Positions 6,232-8,914 of a stretch of 8,914 nt of DNA are shown piece after piece. The stretch is from Clostridiaceae bacterium. Lineage in GTDB: Bacteria > Bacillota > Clostridia > Oscillospirales > QAMX01. How positions within the stretch are numbered: the stretch's first letter is position 1; each line of letters begins with the position of its first letter. A model generated the notes under the pieces. That model saw only the letters and a program-made list of their open reading frames with translations. It made no database searches and was not told where the DNA came from. Position numbers and translations under genes: made by a program. The stretch is taken from positions 1 to 8,914 of the forward strand of contig JAEDGJ010000099.1 of assembly GCA_016297585.1 (NCBI GenBank), written 5' to 3'.

Positions 6232-6258
6232 GCGGTTTACCGCGAGCGGTGAAACCGC
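6232..6258. repeat. Imperfect palindrome just after the DUF2200 stop codon
   Basis: GCGGTTT (6232-6238) pairs with AAACCGC (6252-6258), and the inner ACCGC (6239-6243) pairs with GCGGT (6246-6250), broken only by one bulged G at 6251. It ends 3 bp beyond the DUF2200 stop codon. No T-run follows on either strand, so it is more likely an mRNA 3' stabilising stem or protein site than a terminator. Confidence 0.6.
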
Positions 6259-6261
6259 GGG

Positions 6262-6612
6262 TTAGGAGCGGAGGATCTTTTCCATCGCCTTGCCGCGTGC
6301 AAGCTCGTCGACAAGGAGGTCGAGCCGCCGGATCTCCCGCATCAGCGGGTCCTCGACGGCTTCGACACGGACGCCGCAGACGGTGCCGCGGATTTTTTCG
6401 CGATCCGGGTTCATCGCCGGCGCATTCCGGAAGAAATCCCCGTAGGAGATGTCGCTTCCGAGCAGCCGGTCGATGTCCTCTCCGCTGTAACCGGTCAGCC
6501 AGCGGATCACCGTGCGCACCTCTTCCGGTGTCCGTCCCTTTTTCACCGCCTTATTGAGAAGCAGCGGATAGATGCGGGCAAAGCCCATGCGGAAAACCTT
6601 CTCGTTGTCCAT
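6262..6612 (-). CDS. DUF2200 family protein
   Basis: The 116-residue soluble protein matches the pattern I recall for the DUF2200 family, whose function is unknown. Visible landmarks are KVFRMGFARIYPLLLNKAVK (5-24), GRTPEEVRTVIRWLTGY (26-42), DFFRNAPAMNPDREKIRG (59-76), VCGVRVEAVEDPLMREIRRL (78-97) and VDELARGKAMEKIL (101-114). It has no signal peptide or membrane segment. ATG 6612 begins 1 nt after the stop codon (TAA, 6616-6614) of the upstream ECF S-component gene, so translation is probably coupled; only a weak GAAGGTGG stretch lies about 12 nt upstream. The coupling is with an unrelated membrane transporter gene and does not itself reveal a function. A palindrome and then a terminator follow. 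Confidence 0.88.
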   Translation of the reverse strand: MDNEKVFRMGFARIYPLLLNKAVKKGRTPEEVRTVIRWLTGYSGEDIDRLLGSDISYGDFFRNAPAMNPDREKIRGTVCGVRVEAVEDPLMREIRRLDLLVDELARGKAMEKILRS

Positions 6613-6613
6613 G

Positions 6614-7147
6614 TTACCGCGACGCCACCTTCTTCTGGTACAGCTCGACGAGGCGGCACTTCCAGCACAGGATCATGCCGACGACCGCGCCGACGACGGC
6701 CTGCAGGATCTGATAGGGCAGCTTCAGGATCGCGTACTCGGGCGTGCTGTAGATGAACGCGCGGCCGAGCGAGTAGCCGACGACCATGATGACCGCGCCG
6801 ATGGCCACGCCGATACCGGAGGAGAGCACGGGGCGCTTCTTCATCACATGATGCGCGAACACGGAGATCACGACCGCCTGCAGGCCGTGGGTGACGAGGG
6901 AGACGAACATCGGCGTCGGATAGAAGAACAGATCGCCGAGGAACGCGCCGACGCCGCCGACCATGAACGCCGCCAGCGGGTCAAGCAGGATGGCCGCGGT
7001 GCAGATGACGATGTCGTTCATATACAGGTGTCCGCCGGGGACGGGGATGCTGAAGGAGCTCATCGCGATGTTGAGCGCCATGAAAAGGGCGGTGATGCAC
7101 AGCCAGTAGACGGTGCGGCGGGACTTGCTTCCGGATGTATTGCTCAT
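6614..7147 (-). CDS. ECF transporter S component (substrate-binding membrane subunit)
   Basis: A 177-residue membrane protein with about five to six hydrophobic segments (roughly 13-34, 44-63, 64-80, 84-101, 108-128 and 143-162). Key stretches are PVPGGHLYMNDIVICTAAIL (35-54), DPLAAFMVGGVGAFLGDLFF (56-75) and PTPMFVSLVTHGLQAVVISV (77-96). The P-x-G-G-H-L-x-x-x-D block, the G-x-x-G-A-F-L-G-D-L segment and the T-H-G-L-Q segment are typical of S components of energy-coupling factor vitamin/micronutrient importers (ECF-ribofla_trS-like). S components bind the substrate and share an EcfA-EcfA'-EcfT module; no such module is in this window, so it is probably a group II member. A GGAAGG site 10 nt before ATG 7147 supports the start. 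The substrate cannot be told from sequence. Tryptophan genes are adjacent but 120 bp away. Confidence 0.85.
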   Translation of the reverse strand: MSNTSGSKSRRTVYWLCITALFMALNIAMSSFSIPVPGGHLYMNDIVICTAAILLDPLAAFMVGGVGAFLGDLFFYPTPMFVSLVTHGLQAVVISVFAHHVMKKRPVLSSGIGVAIGAVIMVVGYSLGRAFIYSTPEYAILKLPYQILQAVVGAVVGMILCWKCRLVELYQKKVASR

Positions 7148-7173
7148 AGGGGGTTATCCTTCCTTTTTTGAGG

Positions 7174-7202
7174 CGTATAAAGCCCGTTTTTCTCTATTTC
7201 AA
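7174..7202 (-). promoter_or_regulatory. Possible promoter for the ECF S component-DUF2200 pair
   Basis: On the - strand TTGAAA (7202-7197) is followed after 17 nt by TATACG (7179-7174), about 27 bp before the S-component start codon. An overlapping TTTATA (7181-7176) is an alternative -10. The rest of the 120-bp gap after trpA (7148-7267) shows no convincing terminator or riboswitch, so readthrough from trp is also possible. Confidence 0.4.
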
Positions 7203-7267
7203 ACGGTCTCGGCACGCCGCAAAAGCGCATTGAAGGGGAGCGTTAAACGAAGAAAGCGCCTCATTTA

Positions 7268-8038
7268 TTATTTCATGGCATCTTTCATGCTCCTGACGAA
7301 TGCTTCAATGGCTTCCGGCGCTGCGGTGCCGTACTTTGCGAGGAGTTTGACGAGGGCGGAGCCGACGATCGCGCCGTCGGAGAGCGCGGCCATGGCGCCC
7401 GCCTGTTCGGGGGTGGAGATGCCGAAGCCGATCGCGCAGGGCACGTCGGTATTCGCGCGCACGACGGAGACGATGGACGAGAGATCGGTTTTGATCTCGC
7501 TTCTCGTCCCGGTCACGCCGAGGCTCGACACGATATAGACAAAGCCCTCCGCCTCGCGGGCGATCATCGCGATGCGGTTTTCGGAGGTCGGCGCGACGAG
7601 CGAGATGAGGTCGACGCCGCAGGCGCGGCAGAGGGGCTGGAATTCATCCTTTTCCTCGTAGGGGAGGTCGGGCAGGATGAGCCCGTCGATGCCGGTCTCG
7701 CGGCACCGGGAGATGAAGCGCTCCGCGCCGTAGGAGAACACGACGTTTGCATACGTCATGAACACCATCGGCACGCGGACGTCGCGGCGCAGCTCGCGCA
7801 CAAGGCCGAAGACCTTGTCCGTGGTCACGCCGCCGGTGAGGGCGCGGAGATTCGCGCCCTGGATGACGGGACCCTCGGCGGTCGGGTCGGAGAAGGGGAT
7901 GCCGAGCTCGATGAGGTCGGCGCCGCCCCGGACGGCGGCACGCACGGCGGCGGCGGTCGTCTCGAGATCGGGGTCGCCGCAGGTGAGGAAGGCGATGAAC
8001 GCCTTGTCGTGGTCGAACGCGGTGCGGATATTACTCAT
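7268..8038 (-). CDS. trpA: Tryptophan synthase alpha chain
   Basis: It cleaves indole-3-glycerol phosphate to indole and glyceraldehyde 3-phosphate; indole passes to TrpB through the complex's tunnel. The 256-residue TIM barrel is of normal length. Landmarks are FLTCGDPDLE (17-26), ELGIPFSDPTAEGPVIQGAN (44-63), FMTYANVV (93-100), PDLPYEE (123-129), VAPTS (148-152), the phosphate-binding SSLGVTGTRS (171-180), GFGIS (204-208) and DGAIVGSALV (221-230). Glu44 aligns with catalytic Glu49 of the Salmonella enzyme; the second catalytic position, Asp60, is Glu55 here (DPTAEGP instead of DP-x-ADGP), a conservative change. The start ATG 8038 overlaps the trpB stop by 8 bp and has GGGAGG 6 nt upstream, so translation is coupled to trpB. 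No obvious intrinsic terminator follows. Confidence 0.96.
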   Translation of the reverse strand: MSNIRTAFDHDKAFIAFLTCGDPDLETTAAAVRAAVRGGADLIELGIPFSDPTAEGPVIQGANLRALTGGVTTDKVFGLVRELRRDVRVPMVFMTYANVVFSYGAERFISRCRETGIDGLILPDLPYEEKDEFQPLCRACGVDLISLVAPTSENRIAMIAREAEGFVYIVSSLGVTGTRSEIKTDLSSIVSVVRANTDVPCAIGFGISTPEQAGAMAALSDGAIVGSALVKLLAKYGTAAPEAIEAFVRSMKDAMK

Positions 8039-8914
8039 GGAGATCCTCCCCTCTGTACCGGGCGATGGCGGCGCAGTCCTTGTCGCCGCGGCCGGAGATC
8101 GTGATGACGATACACTGTTCTTTGCCCATCTGCGGCGCGAGCTTGCGCGCGTGGGCGACGGCGTGCGCCGACTCGATGGCCGGGATGATGCCCTCGGTGC
8201 GGGCGAGGTACTCGAACGCCTGCACGGCCTCCTCGTCGGTGACGGGGACGTATTCGGCGCGTCCGATGTCGTGCAGATGCGCGTGCTCCGGGCCGATGCC
8301 GGGGTAGTCGAGTCCCGCGGAGATCGAGTAGACCGGCGCGATCTGCCCGTATTCGTCCTGGCAGAAGTAGGACTTCATGCCGTGGAAGATGCCGAGGCGG
8401 CCGGTGCTGATCGTCGCGGCGGTTTCGAAGGTATCGACGCCGCGTCCCGCCGCTTCACAGCCGATCAGGCGCACGGACGGCTCACCGATGAAGTGATAGA
8501 AGCTGCCGATGGCGTTCGAGCCGCCGCCGACACAGGCGAGGACGGCGTCCGGAAGGCGTCCTTCCTTCTCCATGAGCTGCTCGCGGATCTCGCGCGAGAT
8601 CACCGACTGGAAATCGCGGACGATCGTCGGGAACGGATGCGGCCCCATGACGGAGCCGAGGCAGTAGTGCGTGTCGTCGATGCGGGAGGTCCACTCGCGC
8701 ATCGCCTCGGACACGGCGTCCTTGAGCGTCGCGGTGCCGGTATCGACGGGGATGACCTCCGCGCCGAGCAGGCGCATCCGGTAGACGTTGAGCGCCTGGC
8801 GCACGGTGTCCTCGCGTCCCATGAAGACGACGCACTCCATGCCCATCAGGGCGGCGGCGGTGGCCGTCGCGACGCCGTGCTGTCCCGCGCCGGTCTCGGC
8901 GATGAGGCGGGTCT
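8031..8914 (-). CDS. trpB: Tryptophan synthase beta chain (N-terminal part outside the window)
   Basis: It condenses indole with L-serine to tryptophan using PLP. The frame stays open to the window edge, giving 293 visible residues out of about 395 expected; the PLP lysine and start codon are off the end. The visible part starts TRLIAETGAGQHGVATATAA, in which Glu6 aligns with the catalytic Glu109 of the Salmonella enzyme. It continues with the ECVVFMGRED strand, the GSVMGPHPFP segment, the PLP-phosphate loop GGGSNAIG (visible residues 129-136), the GLDYPGIGPEHAHL segment and a C-terminal TISGRGDKD. The ETGAGQHGVATAT form is that of standard TrpB (TrpB1), not the TrpB2 type. TAA 8033-8031 overlaps the trpA start. 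An internal ATG at 8846 is not the start, because conserved sequence continues upstream of it. Confidence 0.97.
   Translation of the reverse strand, partial: TRLIAETGAGQHGVATATAAALMGMECVVFMGREDTVRQALNVYRMRLLGAEVIPVDTGTATLKDAVSEAMREWTSRIDDTHYCLGSVMGPHPFPTIVRDFQSVISREIREQLMEKEGRLPDAVLACVGGGSNAIGSFYHFIGEPSVRLIGCEAAGRGVDTFETAATISTGRLGIFHGMKSYFCQDEYGQIAPVYSISAGLDYPGIGPEHAHLHDIGRAEYVPVTDEEAVQAFEYLARTEGIIPAIESAHAVAHARKLAPQMGKEQCIVITISGRGDKDCAAIARYRGEDLHE

Noticed and set aside
6146..6265. A + strand ORF of about 39 codons starting MKKDEKR.
   Set aside because: It runs through the terminator stem and the palindrome after DUF2200, has no clear ribosome site and resembles no protein.
7148..7267. A possible T-box, trp leader or riboswitch between trpA and the S component.
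   Set aside because: No T-box sequence, Trp-codon leader peptide or ordered helices were seen. The only notable pairing, GAGGCG (7170-7175) with CGCCTC (7257-7262), is too short and far apart.

Overview
The window is GC-rich, gene-dense chromosomal DNA that looks like a Clostridia-type Firmicute, possibly an Oscillospiraceae-like gut anaerobe. This is an inference from the gene set: an oxygen-independent Fe(II) uptake operon with two small FeoA proteins and a Cys-rich FeoB-associated membrane peptide, an ECF-transporter S component, a DUF2200 protein, a fermentative D-lactate dehydrogenase, and strong AAGGAGG-like ribosome binding sites. No rRNA, tRNA, transposase, prophage or CRISPR array was seen.

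Layout. (1) On the + strand, the C-terminal 101 residues of a HAD-superfamily sugar-phosphate phosphatase/mutase (ends at 308) are followed by a complete xylulokinase, xylB (374-1900). (2) On the - strand, a D-lactate dehydrogenase (1913-2893) converges on xylB, with only 12 bp between the two stop codons. (3) Also on the - strand is a complete ferrous-iron operon, read from high to low coordinates: consensus promoter (6046-6074), operator-like palindromes, FeoA-like gene 1 (5746-5958), FeoA-like gene 2 (5477-5698), a GC-rich hairpin and a third copy of the palindrome, feoB (3248-5383), a 57-residue FeoB-associated Cys-rich membrane protein (3042-3215), and a strong terminator hairpin (2990-3027). 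(4) Upstream, on the - strand, are the end of trpB (from the window edge to 8031), trpA (7268-8038, overlapping trpB by 8 bp), an ECF S component (6614-7147), and a DUF2200 gene (6262-6612) that starts 1 nt after the S-component stop. This group ends in a clear intrinsic terminator (6159-6202).

How the genes work together. The feo genes form a Fe(II) importer: FeoB is the GTPase-coupled membrane channel, the FeoA proteins are cytosolic partners, and the Cys-rich peptide is a probable accessory in place of FeoC. Three copies of the same inverted repeat, GTTAG-N6-CTAAC, occur in this window, all inside the feo control regions: one at the predicted transcription start, one in the leader, and one immediately upstream of feoB. 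This is the most interesting signal here. It is best explained as the operator of an iron-responsive metalloregulator whose spacing differs from the textbook DtxR/IdeR box. TrpB and TrpA make tryptophan synthase; XylB feeds D-xylulose into the pentose phosphate pathway; LdhA re-oxidises NADH by making D-lactate.

I saw no wholly new system. Most genes are recognisable housekeeping or metabolic genes; the regulatory architecture of the feo operon and the small accessory genes are the parts worth a second look.
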